From contig JARHVA010000158.1 in assembly GCA_037957365.1 (NCBI GenBank), positions 1,198,501-1,262,500 of the forward strand: a stretch of 64,000 nt of DNA. The letters are read 5' to 3'. This stretch comes from Torreya grandis. Lineage: Eukaryota > Streptophyta > Pinopsida > Cupressales > Taxaceae. Positions 47,759 through 59,068 of the stretch are shown here, piece after piece. Numbering within the stretch: the stretch's first letter is position 1; each line of letters opens with the position of its first letter. The notes beneath the pieces are model-generated. The model was given only the letters and a program-made list of their open reading frames with translations. It ran no database searches and had not been told where the DNA came from. The position numbers were made by a program, and so were the translations under genes.

Positions 47759-49705
47759 TGTAATGTCCCCTTCTCAAACCTAATCTTCACAGTGATCGTT
47801 GGCCTTTTTCTAGAAACCTGAAGGCTAGTTGGAAGGTACAAATTAGGGATTCCTAGTTTTGAGGATGTATTTGCTCAGAGTTGGTGGTTTTGATGGCAGA
47901 TTCTTTTTGGGTTTTCATAGAGCTTCACAGGGGTATGTTCGTCTCAGCCTTCTGAGCATTTCCAAGAATTTACTATTTTTAGTAAATTCATTTTTGGCAG
48001 CTAACAGGTTCATCTCAGGTAGTTGTCTTTCCCTTTCAGTTGACTCAAGTGGCGTATTCAATTCGGGCTTCAAAATGTAGTTTTGGAGAAATGAGATTAT
48101 CTCACTTAAAATAACATTATATTTTAAATGTTATTTTATGACCTTGGCCCAGTCGAATAACTTAATGTTATTTTAAAAGGAGGATTTGAAGGGGGGCACC
48201 ATCATTGCTTGGAAAAGGATTTTAAATGTTATTTTATGACCTTGGCCTAGTATAATAACTTAATGTTATTTTAAAAGGTGGACTGAAGGGGGGTGCCATC
48301 ATTGCTTGGAAAAGGGTGCCATTATTTGGGATTAGGGTTTTGGCTTTGGAAAAGGCATTAGGGTTTCAAGGAAGGTCAATAAAAGCCTATAAAAGATAGC
48401 CTTGAGTTCTCATTTGGGGATCTTTTGTCTACTACATTGTTATGCTACTGCATTGGCTCTGGAATCGCTTCGAGGAATGAAGGCCTCCTAGCTTGGGCAT
48501 CGCTTCATGTTTACAAGACAACATCTAGTGGTGATTCAGTCTTTGAGATTTGTATTTAGTTGTGCATTGTTCTCAGCTTATTTCATTGTTAGTTTTATTT
48601 GGCATATTAGTGTTTTTAGTTTAGTGCATTCTTGATTCAGCAGATCTGTGTTTTTTATCATAAATCAGAAAATACCAAAAATAGTGTTCTGGGTATTAGC
48701 TTATTGTCTTTGTTAGGCTTAGGCACCACTATCCTCTAAGTTATAGAATTTTTAGAGCTTGCATTAATTTTCTATAGAAAATCACCCATTTCAACTAGAC
48801 GTCCCATTTAGCTGCATTGGAATTCATGTATTAATTATTGGTTGCATTTTTGTTCTATTTTTGGGTGTTAGTTTGGGTGCCATCTTATGGAAAGTATTGT
48901 GCATCAGGAATCAGGTCAATTGAACAAGTTGTTAGTGAAATATGAACATCTGAGCAATTCCATAGGTTGTTAGTTTTTCTTTTAAGAGCAGATTTGTAAC
49001 AGAACAAAAATTATTGTATTGCTCTTGAAGGTATCATTGTTGGGCATGACTATCCAAGATATGGATAGTACTCTATGATGTAATGCTAATCTTTCAGCTT
49101 CTTAAGACACTGGCAGGTGGATCCTTCTTATTTTGTAAAGCTGACAGTAGCACTGGCAGTCATTCTTGGCTTGTTCAAATTTGGTTGTAATGCTTAGTTT
49201 CAATTAAAGTTATTGTATTAGTTATAGCTCCGCCCTATGGTAGCTACTTTCCCTCTTGGGGTTATCAAGCACATTCTAGGTGTTGAGCTCCGCCCTATGG
49301 TAGCTACTTTCCCTCTTTGGTTTAGCAAGCACATTCTGGGTGTGGAGTAGTTTCATCTTTCAACATTTCCCTTTCAATCATTGTTATTGTAATCACTCGG
49401 TTATATGGTCTCCCCTCACTCTGCATTGGATTGGGTAGCACATACTTGATGTTGAGTTCCTTTTCCAGCTTTTAGAGTAGCAGATCCTCTGACCAAGGCT
49501 CGCCATCATCGGCGCCATACTGGTTAGAGTTACAGCATAAGCAGTTTGTTTTAGATCCTCTGACCAATGCTTGCCATCATCGGTGCCATACTGGTTAGAG
49601 TTGTTTCAGTATGTTTGAGTTTATCTTCTAACCTTAATGGGTACTTGCTTGTAATGTTGAAATCTGATAATTAAAAAAATAAAAAAATTGGCTCGAGATA
49701 TTTCA
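47759..49705 (+). repeat. 3' LTR of plus-strand chromovirus (1947 bp)
   Basis: Starts TGTAATGTCCCC and ends GATATTTCA. Collinear with the 5' LTR, including all three internal tandem pairs. Confidence 0.92.
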
Positions 49706-49710
49706 GTGCA
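49706..49710. repeat. Target-site duplication GTGCA (right)
   Basis: Exact copy of 40941-40945, immediately after the 3' LTR. Confidence 0.85.
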
Positions 49711-49861
49711 TGCTTAGTTAATGATCATCAAGCCCAGCTAAAAATTCATCTAATAATTGGGCCAACTTTTGTGACTATGTATATGGTCACTTATTTTTAG
49801 CTAGGCTTGATGATCATTAACTAAGCATGCACTATCACATTTATATTTTTTTATCATTAAA
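49711..49861. repeat. Inverted repeat (rest of left arm, loop, right arm)
   Basis: TGCTTAGTTAATGATCATCA and the following bases to 49745 complete the left arm begun at 40911. The right arm 49794-49861 is its reverse complement over about 70 bp with only two or three differences. The loop between them (49746-49793) is mostly an exact copy of 50069-50108. Without the chromovirus this would be a 186-bp foldback at one place. Confidence 0.85.
49756..49795 (+). repeat. 40-bp exact direct duplication (partner at 50069-50108)
   Basis: Begins ATTGGGCCAACTTTTGTGAC. All 40 bases are identical at 50069-50108, and similarity stops abruptly on both sides. The copy at 50069 lies within a longer open stretch, so that is probably the source. 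Confidence 0.9.
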
Positions 49862-50106
49862 ATTCTATGGTATCTTCTCTTAGTCATGTCAACTCCACTT
49901 GAGAGATACCAATGGATGAAGAGAGTTGATTCTACACCATTGATTCTCTTTGTAAAGAACAACTATGCTTCATGGTAGATGTACATGGAATGCTTGCTCA
50001 CATAATAGATTCTGATTCCATTTTTTAGGGATATATTCTTGTTCCCATTGACCCTTGTCAATACCATGATTGGGCCAACTTTTGTGACTATGTATATGGT
50101 CACTTA

Positions 50107-50400
50107 TTGACTCATGTTTCATGGTATCTACACTATGTGGAGCATACAGTGTGTCCCTCTACTATTTGGAGAAGTCTTCAATCTCATTTTAGAGATCACG
50201 TTAAGATTTATATTACTCCTCATACTTCTCATATTTATATTATCTCTTCATATACTTTTGTACTCTATCCTCCTATTTCAAAGGACTCTACTATTTTTAG
50301 TGAGAGTACACTTATTGAGAGCATTGATGACTCATCACTTCATGTGGATATTCATTTTGTGGATCTATGTGATTCATTTATAGTCTCTTCTTTAGTTTAA
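50107..50400 (+). CDS. Unidentified open frame, 97 codons
   Basis: The frame MTHVSWYLHYVEHTVCPSTI... ends SFIVSSLV at TAA 50398-50400. The same frame can be read upstream to about 49875 with a few stops (IPMDEES, FMVDVHGMLAHIIDSDSIF, VPIDPCQYHDWANFCDYVYG), so about 175 codons of text look protein-like, with ordinary use of Cys, Trp and His. I recognise no domain, signal peptide or membrane segment. It could be a captured host-gene fragment or part of an unrecognised element. The stops upstream suggest a pseudogene. Confidence 0.35.
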   Translation: MTHVSWYLHYVEHTVCPSTIWRSLQSHFRDHVKIYITPHTSHIYIISSYTFVLYPPISKDSTIFSESTLIESIDDSSLHVDIHFVDLCDSFIVSSLV

Positions 50401-51687
50401 GAGTTATTGAGCCATGCTCCACATTTCACATGGACATTATTTTACGTTAGAGATATGAGGCATCCTTTTAGGGGTTGAAGATGTTGATGGTTCCCACAGT
50501 GTTAGGAATGTTAGCTTTCCCATAATGCACACATGTACCCTTATTTTATAAAAACATCATATATAGTCCACCCCTTTAAAATCTACCAAATTCCCACTAA
50601 AAATATTAAAAAACTTAGAAAAACCCAGAAAGGATTTTCTATTGAATACTATAGATTTTATGAATTTGCAAAAAAAAAATTTAAAAAGCCAAAAACCCTC
50701 CAAAAATGGAAAATTTTGACTTTCAAGGGGTTTTGACACCTTCTGAATCTGATGGTATAGGACATTTTGCATGAAAACGTACCATATGATATGTGACCAA
50801 TAAAAGACACCTTCCCCCTTGTTCTTTTTTGAATCTAAATCCACTAAGGATCCCAAAAGAAGAGCAAAATCTAAAATATGGTGAATATATAATATGCGAA
50901 GTCAATGAATGATAGATCTATAACATGCAAGTTAAAATTCAATATTTCACAATAGGTAAAATGGCATTCATCTACTAGAAAAGCTTTGACACCATGAAAT
51001 TTTTTCCAATGATGAGGATGTCCAAGACCAAAGACTAGTTGATCAAACACATGAATTCTATTGAACAATTAAATTAAAATGAGAGTATAAACTGAGCATT
51101 ATGTATTTAAAAATAGTTTTACATTGCATTACATTATAAATGGCTTGGTAAATAAATACATATAGAAGTGGAATATAGGTGAATCCCATCCATGCCATGC
51201 ATGTGGGACTAACTTCCCCAAAATAGTTATAAGAAAGGCATCAAGCCAACATCCTCATACATGTGGGATAAACTTCCCCAATATACATAAAAAACACACA
51301 ACTAATCAAGCTAAATAAAAGTTTAGGAAAATCTTGCACACCAGCACGCTATGCATTAGAGGTGCCATTGCATCCTACCACACCTCCCCTAGCTTTATGT
51401 TCCCTCTAATTCAATCTCAAGAAGGGAAAAACCTATAGTTAGGGTTTTAAGTGGAGGAAGGAGGATGTTGAAAAGTGCCTCGCTCCACTCCATCCAATCT
51501 AAAATTTATACATGTGGTGTAATTTAATTTTTGTTACCCTAATTATTTTATTGAATTTAATTAATTCATTTTTAAATATTTAATATATTATAGTTTATAA
51601 TTATTTTCCATTATTAATTTTACTATTGAATTTATAATATTATTTCTATTTTTTACGGGACATTAAGTCATCACAAAAATAAGGACA

Positions 51688-51689
<2 letters not shown>
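50401..51689. other. No gene; partial repeat
   Basis: Short overlapping frames only. 51355-51445 repeats the segment at 40790-40885. The pair ATGTGGGA(C/T)(T)AA(A)CTTCCCCAA near 51202 and 51261 is a small direct repeat. Confidence 0.5.

Positions 51690-51757
<68 letters not shown>
51690..51757. repeat. (GAT)n trinucleotide array, about 22.7 units
   Basis: An uninterrupted GAT/ATG/TGA repeat of 68 bases. Read as GAT it would encode poly-Asp, and the bases after it also give an acidic reading, but a TAA follows within 20 bases and no gene is evident. Confidence 0.97.
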
Positions 51758-53028
51758 CATGCTCTTTGATTAAAATGGTAAATATGATGATGAGAACAAT
51801 ATTGAAGAGTATTTTAAGGATAATTAAATCACCATAGATATAATTATAATTTTAAAAATATCAAGATAACATTGATGACTTCTTTACCTATGTTTCTTAA
51901 AAACTCTATTTAATAACTTTGATAACTTTTTTATATAAGCATTTTACATTTTACTATTATATTTTAATTTTACATTGAAAATCTAAATTTATTTTAAATG
52001 CTTCTTTTGAATTTTAATTTTATGGCATATAATCTATTTAATTAATTAATTTCAATGTGATTTATTTTGTTATTTAATTTATTTTCCCCCATTTTATTTG
52101 ACTAGTAAATATATATCATTTATAAATATATTAATAATTGATTCCATAGTCATATTTATGATTCTCATTAAGAAGACATGCAATCTTCTACAATTACTCA
52201 AAAAGTTAACTAATTAGTCTATTTTTGTAACAATTTCTTCCCATTTGATCCAATTCAATGTAACTTACTTCACAAATTAAAAATTTTCATTGCATCAAAA
52301 ATTTAAATATTTCACACCATTCTTGGCATAATTTAAGAATAACACCAAAAATAAAATTTTATTTTTTAAATTATTTTGGTGTATTTCATTTCAGGCTTGT
52401 TTGTAAATTTAAGTCAAAATTTTTTTTAAAAAAAAATTTAATAGCATTCATGAGGCACTATTTTCATTTAAAAGCTATATTTTTTTATGATTAAATAATT
52501 TTTAACATAAATTATGCGATCATGATGTTGCATCTGAACTTTTGGATAAAGAATTTATTTCATTTCCTCCTAATGTATAATGCTAAAATTTATGGATTTG
52601 GGTTTTTTTATTGTAGTGGATATCTCCTTTGTCCTAACTAAGCAATGACTTCTCCAATTTATATTTATGAGGCTTCCACATGCATATTTTTGTACCAATC
52701 AATACAAAATAAATTATGGGTCCTTAAATTTGTTACAATAATCTTAACATTCTAGGGTCCATATAAATATATTATTTTTAAGTGACAACACTTCTATGTT
52801 TGAAACAATAAATACATTCCTTATAAAAAAAATTGTAGTAGCTAGTGTGACCATGGAATGATCTTGTCTCACTTGAGTTAGTTAGTGCTTCAATTTCAAT
52901 ATAGATATAATATTTTTTTATCAAATAGGTCCCCTTTATTACATATTACATGCCACAAGTACACTAAAATTTAAGTGAATAAAATACACTTCTTAATAGT
53001 TAGAGATATTTTAACTTGTACAAATTAT
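51758..53028. other. AT-rich, no recognisable feature
   Basis: Very AT-rich with homopolymer A and T runs. No frame or repeat boundary that I can support. On the minus strand it follows the RT fragment and might hold decayed pol and 3' LTR of that element. Confidence 0.45.
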
Positions 53029-53640
53029 TTAAACATTAACATCTACTTCGATAAATGTTTTTTCAAGAGAGATTTTAACATGTATATATTGTTTAAACAT
53101 CAACATATACTTTGATAAATGTTTTTTAAACAATGATACATTTACTAAATCATCTAAATATAAATCAAATAAATTAGGAATTAATTCCCTAAAATCTACT
53201 TCAATGATTCTAGATAACACTATTGGAGCATTCCTAATCCCAAATGGCATAATCTTAAAAATGAAAGATCCCCATTTTGTGGCAATAATCATCTTGTAGT
53301 AGCCTACCCCAACTATAAGTACTTGATTTTAGCCATTTAATGTCTCTAAAATAATATACCATGTGACCTACAAAATCCTCTAAAATTTTATCAATAAATG
53401 GATTTGGAAATGGATCATTGACACATGCCTCATTCAAGGCTTTGAAGTCTCCACAAAATTTAATCTCCCATTTTTTCCTATGAAAAACTACTACTAAACT
53501 TAATCCCAACTTCAAGTAGTCTATCCAGTTATTTTTTTTCCTTAAGCTTCATGTTGGGATTGAGTCTAAGAATGTTTCCTAACATGTTTAATTTTATCCT
53601 CCAACTCTATTTTCAAAGAGCCTAAAGAAGGATGAACACC
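53029..53640 (-). pseudogene. Ty3/gypsy reverse transcriptase fragment (Tat/Athila-like)
   Basis: On the minus strand, in order: LRLNPNMKLKEKK, LDRLLEVGI (about 53520-53580), KWEIKFCGDFKALNEACVND, PFPNPFIDKILEDFVGH, then TKWGSFIFKIMPFGIRNAP and FDLYLDDLVNVSLFKKHL. These are RT motifs in the right order: the NP...K segment, KxxGKxRxCVDxRxLNxA(C), the DPFPxPFxDxxLE stretch, MPFGLxNAP, and the YxDD catalytic box, here YLDD and intact. The wording DPFPxPFxDxxLE fits Tat/Athila-type gypsy better than chromoviruses. Frame changes near 53290 and 53515 break it. RT copies element RNA into DNA. The rest of pol is not recognisable to the left. Confidence 0.8.
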
Positions 53641-54292
53641 CTTGATATTAGTAAATTTAGAGTTAAACAAATAAATAAAAAATCTCAATGATTTCACTAT
53701 CTCAAATACCTCTTGTTCACTCCAACAGTGGTTGATAGTTTCTATCTTAAGACTTTAATCATCTCCTTAAATGACTTGATGGGTTTTTATTAGTTGTTTA
53801 TAAATTTTCTCTTCTTGGTCTTATATCATGTCCTTAATATTTCTCTTTATTCATAAATATATATTCATATATTTTTCAAGGCCTCATACTCAATTGTGAC
53901 TTGTTCTTCTCTTTTCATTTTCTCTCTTTTGTATCTTTCTCCTTATTTTTCCTATGAATAAATTTAGGCTTTCCTTCTTGTTTTTCCTCTTCAAAAATTT
54001 CTTCCATACTTAGATTTATGATACATTCCATCTCTTAGCACATATGTTCTTCTTCTTCCATCCTTTTACATTCATCTTTGATTTATTTAGTTTCAAAATT
54101 GACACGAATAAATGGTTCATGTTCTTCCTCATCTTTATTAAGGTTAAATTTTTAATCCCCTCTCTACCAGAGATTTTTTGTATTTCTCCAAAGTTTATTC
54201 AACATCAAAAACTTATTTGATATTTAATTTATTGTAAATATATTTTACTTATTCTTACATTATTCATATTTACACAAAAATACTTGTATCAA
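53641..54292 (-). pseudogene. Degenerate linker upstream of the RT fragment
   Basis: On the minus strand the sequence gives Glu/Lys-rich text (for example around 53880-54080, KRMEEEEHMC and EEIFEEEKQEGKPKF) without a domain I can name. Its place just before RT and its acidic character suit the protease-RT linker of the same old element. It ends where the minus-strand chromovirus begins. Confidence 0.35.
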
Positions 54293-55734
54293 TGTAATGC
54301 CTCCAAATGGAATTATTTAACCAAAAAAGGGTTTCTCCTAAAATCCACAATTTTTTGAATTTTGATATTAGAAATTAGCAAACCCTAGCATGCAAGAAAT
54401 GACCTAAAACCCTTAATAAAACCTAATAAACCCTAGGCATAAATATAAAAGATATGTGTAGACAATTTCTAGCCACCAAGTTATCCAAAATTCACCTTAA
54501 TACTGGCAAAGATAAGCAATAAATTGAAAATGGGAAAGATGTACCTTTTTGTCAATTTTTTGGATCAATTGCTATTTTATGATAGTTGGAAAAATATGAG
54601 TTTTATCTCAAATATATCTTCTATTCCTTGCTTAATTTTTTCTTCAAACCCTTTCCAAAAATATGCCACATGTGTTAAAAATCAAGAAAAAATTCTAGTG
54701 ATCTCCTAGGGCATCCAAAATGGCCAAAAGGTCCTTCCAAGCTAGTTTCTCAAGTCACCAAGGTGTAGAATAAATTTTTAAATATTTATTAGGAAAAATC
54801 CCACATTTCACAAGTCAATTTGATCAATAAACCCTATCAATAAGTTAAATAATAATTCTAAAAATTATTATTTATATCCTAGCAAGTTAGAGCCTCAAAA
54901 CTACATCAAATCTTCACAAAACCCAATGCCAATTTAAAAAAAAAATTATCAATGAATTCTAGAATATTAAATTGATCAATTATACCCCAAAAAATATCTC
55001 AAAACACTCCCAAGGACCTCCAAACCAAGTCACCCCACTTGTAAAATTAATACAAATAATAATTAGAATTATTATGCTCCAATTAGACATCAAATTATCC
55101 ACCAACCCGTATCAACAAGTACACAAAGAAAATTGCCCCACTCTAGAATAGGTAAAAAATACACCTTATCAATAGGTGGTATCAAAAAACACCTTTTATA
55201 GAATAATCAACTCCAAATATGTGAACACTTATTGGGCATACATCCTAATATCTTCTTCAAACATAAAGAAACAATATCAATTTTCAACATGTCTTCAATT
55301 GTGATCTTCACCTTGTATTTGTACCTTCCAAAGGGGGATAAACCACCTTGGGGAGTTAAAATACCTTATAATCCTCTCTCACAAACTTTTAGGATATCTT
55401 TTCCTTTTCTTTGCTTAGCTCCCAAGCTGACACTCCTCTTTTTCAAATATAATATTAATTAATTACCTTAAAAATAATTAGTAATTTAAATTAATTTTAT
55501 AAAATAAATTAATAATTATTTTAATAAATTACTTTAGTGGTAAAAACCAATTTTATAAAATATCCTATTAATCAATTAATAATTGCCTTATATGGTCAAA
55601 TAATTAAAATCACTATTTGGCAATTAATAATTAACTAATAAAACACAACCCCAAAAGGAGTCCTTTAGTCTATGAGGAAGTAGAATAAATGTATTCAATA
55701 CCTACTCATGCATTATGTGGAAATGGGGACATCA
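54293..55734 (-). repeat. 3' LTR of minus-strand chromovirus (1442 bp)
   Basis: Plus-strand ends TGTAATGCC and GGGACATCA. Collinear with 59069-60507; shared landmarks include GCTGACACTCCTCTTTTT near 55426 and TAGTGGTAAAAAC near 55537. Confidence 0.88.
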
Positions 55735-55757
55735 TAGTCCTCCCTTCCCACAATTGC
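55735..55757 (-). other. Polypurine tract candidate
   Basis: The minus strand reads GTGGGAAGGGAGGACTA directly before the LTR start TGATGTCCCC, a purine-rich run suited to priming plus-strand synthesis. Confidence 0.6.
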
Positions 55758-57020
55758 TTTCCCTCAAGCAATTATAAACCTGGATGCTCCAAAATTGCCT
55801 CTTTCTTCCAAGTGGCATCTTCAAGTGGTAAGTCCTTCCATATAATCAAATATTATTTGATGCTATAGTTCCTTAGCTTCTTCTCACTAACCTAAATTAT
55901 ATATTCTAAGATAAAGATTATTTTTCTTTATTCATCTAATGGAGGCATCTCTAAAGAAAAGGTAGTGTGTTTCCCAATAACCCATTTGAGACAAGAAACA
56001 TGGAACACATTGTGAATCTTACCATTTTTTGAAAGCTCCAAATCATATTCTACTTCTCCCACCTTGTTCTTCACCTTATATGGCCCATGAAAATATGGTT
56101 TAAACTTTTATAAACCACTTTTTTTGAGGTAAGATTGCCTATAGGGTTCTAATCTCAAAAAGATCCAATCTCCTACCTCAAATGACCTCTCCATTCTATG
56201 TTGATCTACATATAATTTTTGCTGATTTTGGGCATGTTGTAGGTTCTCTTTTAGTGCTCTCAGGATATCATAACTCTATTATACCAATTCTTTTTCCCTA
56301 GGCACTCTATTATCTATCAACACCAAATCAATGAAAGAAAAATCATAATAACCATAAAGTAACTTAAAAGGAGTCATACTTATATACATGTGGAAGGTTG
56401 TGTTATAATAATGCTTGACCATATGTAACCATTTTATCCATGTTGATTACTGCCTTGAAACATATTTCCTCAAGTATTCTTCCAACCATTTATTCATAAT
56501 TTCTATTTTCCCATCAGTTTATGGATGATAAATGGTGCTAGGAATGAGCTCAATACCTATCAATTTAAAGATTTCTTGCCAAAATATACTCATGAATCTA
56601 TTGTCCCTGTCACTAAAAATGTTTTTGGGCATCCCATGAAATTTGAACACTTCTCTAAAAAACACATTAACAACCATAGGAGCATTGTACTTATTTTAAA
56701 GTAGATAAAAATGAGCAAATTTAGTAATTCTATCAACCACAACATATAAATAATTTTTACCTTGAACCATAGGCAACTTGGTAATGAAATCCATAGAGAT
56801 TCTCTCCCATTTTTGTGAAGGAATGGGAAGGGGATACAATATACCTAATGAAAATTCATGCCAACTTTTATTTTTTTGACATATAAAACATTCTCAGATG
56901 TACTTGAGAACCTCCATCTTTAAGCCCTTCCAATAGAACCTCTCCCTCACAAGTTTGTAGGTCTTAAAGTACCCTTGATGGCCAACCAAAGGAGTGTCAT
57001 GGGCAGCCCTCAAAATCATG
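55758..57020 (-). pseudogene. Chromovirus integrase and chromodomain
   Basis: On the minus strand from 57020 down: zinc-binding AHDTPLVGHQGYFKTYK with CFICQK, then ISMDFITKLPMVQGK (first catalytic Asp, about 56790), IFSDRDNRFMSIFWQE (second Asp, about 56600) and TDGKIEIMNKWLEEYL (catalytic Glu, about 56505), so the D,D,E triad is visible. Next come FEVGDWIFLRLEPYRQSYL and KNGKIHNVFHVSCLK (GPY/F-type module, about 56000-56180), then a chromodomain with YLIIWKDLPLEDATWKKEAI (about 55800-55870). Several stops interrupt it. It aligns residue by residue with the integrase at 46400-47720, which confirms several ancestral residues replaced by stops there. Confidence 0.85.
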
Positions 57021-57023
57021 TAT

Positions 57024-57605
57024 TTAACTTATATTTGGGTACCAAATAGACCCTTCCTTTGTGATTATAATACCATCCAAAATTTTGAATTTATCATCAA
57101 CAATCACCTCTTCCATCAAGTTGTTAGTGAACTGATTTTTAGCATATTCCAAGATAATTAACTCTTTCCAATTTGCTATTATAAAAGACATAGAACATAT
57201 TTTTACATCTTCATGTAAATCCTTATTGAACATATAATCAATTTGAGGTGACCCTTTGATCATACCTTGAAGTGTTACATCTTTTTCACCCACCTTGAAT
57301 TTGAGAATTAAACATCGATAATTAAGGGTAAATTCCCCCAAGCAATGCAACCATTGGATGCCAAGAACAATATCCATATATATAATGTCCATTAAATATA
57401 AATCATCACATACCTCATACTCCCCTAATGTAATTGTAAGCTTGGTGATTATTTTGGTGCAAGGAAGAGAAAATCCATCCACTATTATTACCTTGAAACC
57501 CTTGAAGTCTTCCACAATCAAATCAAGCTTAGCCACAAAATTTTTTCCAATAAAATTATGAGTATCCACACTATCAATAAATATGGTTACCTTGTGCTCC
57601 TTCAA
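57024..57605 (-). pseudogene. Protease joined to pre-integrase segment (RT/RNase H deleted)
   Basis: A 193-codon open stretch. Residues 1-115 are the aspartic protease: FIDSVDTHNFIGKNFVAKLD, where the catalytic DTG reads DSV, through VDGFSLPCT to DIVLGIQWLHCLG. Residues about 138-190 (IIANWKELIILEYAKNQFTN, ILDGIIITKEGSIWYPN) match the stretch just before the integrase zinc finger in the plus-strand chromovirus (TADWRDMLLADYAKN). The roughly 1.4 kb that encode RT and RNase H are therefore missing, with the junction between residues about 120 and 138 and the frame kept. The ATG is arbitrary, since the protein was part of a polyprotein. Confidence 0.85.
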
Positions 57606-57617
57606 AGTCCCTCCTGC

Positions 57618-58620
57618 CTAGAAAGGATAGTACTTTGGTGCTCCTGAAAGAGTATCAAGAGTGTTACCCATATCTTGTGTGTCCTCTTCATGCACATGCT
57701 CATCAACAACATTTTCATTATGTTTATTATTAGTATCAATAATATAAAATTTTGAATCATCTTCAATTACCTCAATATAGTGGACATGTTCTTTACCCAT
57801 GTAATGGTGGCCTTTTGTCCATGGTTCCTTGCAAGTGAAACACAAACCTTTCCTTCTCAATTCATCTCTTCCATCCTTCATATTGATTCTATAGAGCAGT
57901 GATCTATGAGGTGGCACATATGGTGTATAAGGCTTATTTTATTACTCATTAGTTGGTGCCCTAGGTTGCCCACTAAAATTAGACCTTGGCTACCGTGTAT
58001 TTGCCCCTTTGGATAGTGAATAGGTGGTTTCCCTTGGCTTCCCTCTTTTCCATTCATGGCCCCTATATGTTGAACATTCTAAATCCAAAGCCTTAGTGAT
58101 GACATATTTTAAATAAAGATGGTTAAAATCCTTAACCAAACCCCTTAAAGGGTCAATCAAACCCTCAATGAAAAAAATAACCAACCTCCTCTCACTAACA
58201 TCTGGTTACCATAACTGAAACCTTTTGAAAATAAACAACATACCTTTCAACATCATGACTTTGATTGAGTTGTACCTTCTCATGAAAATGTATTTCTAGA
58301 TCTCTCCTATCAAATCACTTTATGATCCTCTTGCCAAACTCCTCCAAGGTAGTAATGGATCTATGGATTTGTGTGATTAAGCCATGAAACCACCACTCAT
58401 GAGTAATACCCTCCAAATCTATGGTAAAAAACTTTAGAGCCCCATCCTCAAACATGGGGTTAAGTGATAAATATGTCTCCAATTTTTGCAACCACGATTT
58501 CATAGGAAGTTTATTAGTACCATAAAAAAATAAGAATATAAATCTTACCTAACCTTTGTTGTAAATCTCTGTAAGATTGCATATTAGGAACCCTTGGCTT
58601 GGATGCTTCCTTCATCTCAT
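57618..58620 (-). pseudogene. Chromovirus gag of minus-strand element
   Basis: Pieces in order on the minus strand: SWLQKLETYLSLNPM, DLEGITHEWWFHGLITQ, TTLEEFGKRIIK (58315-58503), then FFIEGLIDPLRGLVKDFNH (58120-58184), then RDELRRKGLCFTCKEPWTKG with following HH...H (57800-57880), a zinc-knuckle region with CxxC and His but without a clear last Cys. An acidic tail leads to the protease. It matches the gag at 43590-44337 closely in order and wording (HEWWxHGL, RRxGLCF(Q/T)C). Frame changes between the pieces show decay. Confidence 0.82.
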
Positions 58621-59055
58621 AATAATCCTAAAAAAACAAGAATGCTTATGTGGCAAAGCTTAGGGATGCATACTTTTGTTGATGAATATCAAATGAATCA
58701 TCCTTTGGTGTCTCCATCTCCAAAACTAGTTCTCTCTATAAAAAATTCACCTTGAATAATTTATTAGGGGGGTTAATAGAAACCCCCTCATTATCACTTG
58801 AAATTCCTTCTCCATTGAAGGGGTGGTCTTTGCTTGGAGTTATAGTATCCTTAAACATAGCTGTAAATTACATACCCAAAGTATGTTAAAGATCATTTTG
58901 GCTTTATTTGATCAAGCCCTGCAAAATCTTAACCTGATTTAAATAAAAATCCTTAGGCTTTGATCCTCCATAATCTTTTCCCTTCTCTAATAATATAAGA
59001 CCTCTTTACTTATTTACATCCAAAAAACCAAAACTCATAGGTAGACAAGATCAAT

Positions 59056-59067
59056 GTTCTGATACCA
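59056..59067 (-). other. Primer-binding site (initiator-Met type, one base off)
   Basis: The minus strand reads TGGTATCAGAAC one base after the 5' LTR. It differs from the usual TGGTATCAGAGC by a G to A. Confidence 0.82.
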
Positions 59068-59068
59068 T

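Larger units (their letters stand above)
40946..49705 (+). mobile_element. Chromovirus (Ty3/gypsy with chromodomain), 8760 bp, complete but dead
   Basis: All structural parts are present: two 1.95-kb LTRs, GTGCA target duplication, initiator-Met primer site, one continuous gag-pol frame in the order gag, zinc knuckle, protease, RT, RNase H, integrase, chromodomain, and a polypurine tract. The chromodomain at the pol C-terminus and the gag-PR-RT-RH-INT order place it in the plant chromoviruses; I do not assign a clade. Fourteen premature stops and one frameshift inactivate it. LTRs look about 93% alike by eye. Confidence 0.93.

Noticed and set aside
51690..51757. Poly-Asp protein encoded by the GAT array
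   Set aside because: A stop follows within seven codons and there is no coding context upstream.
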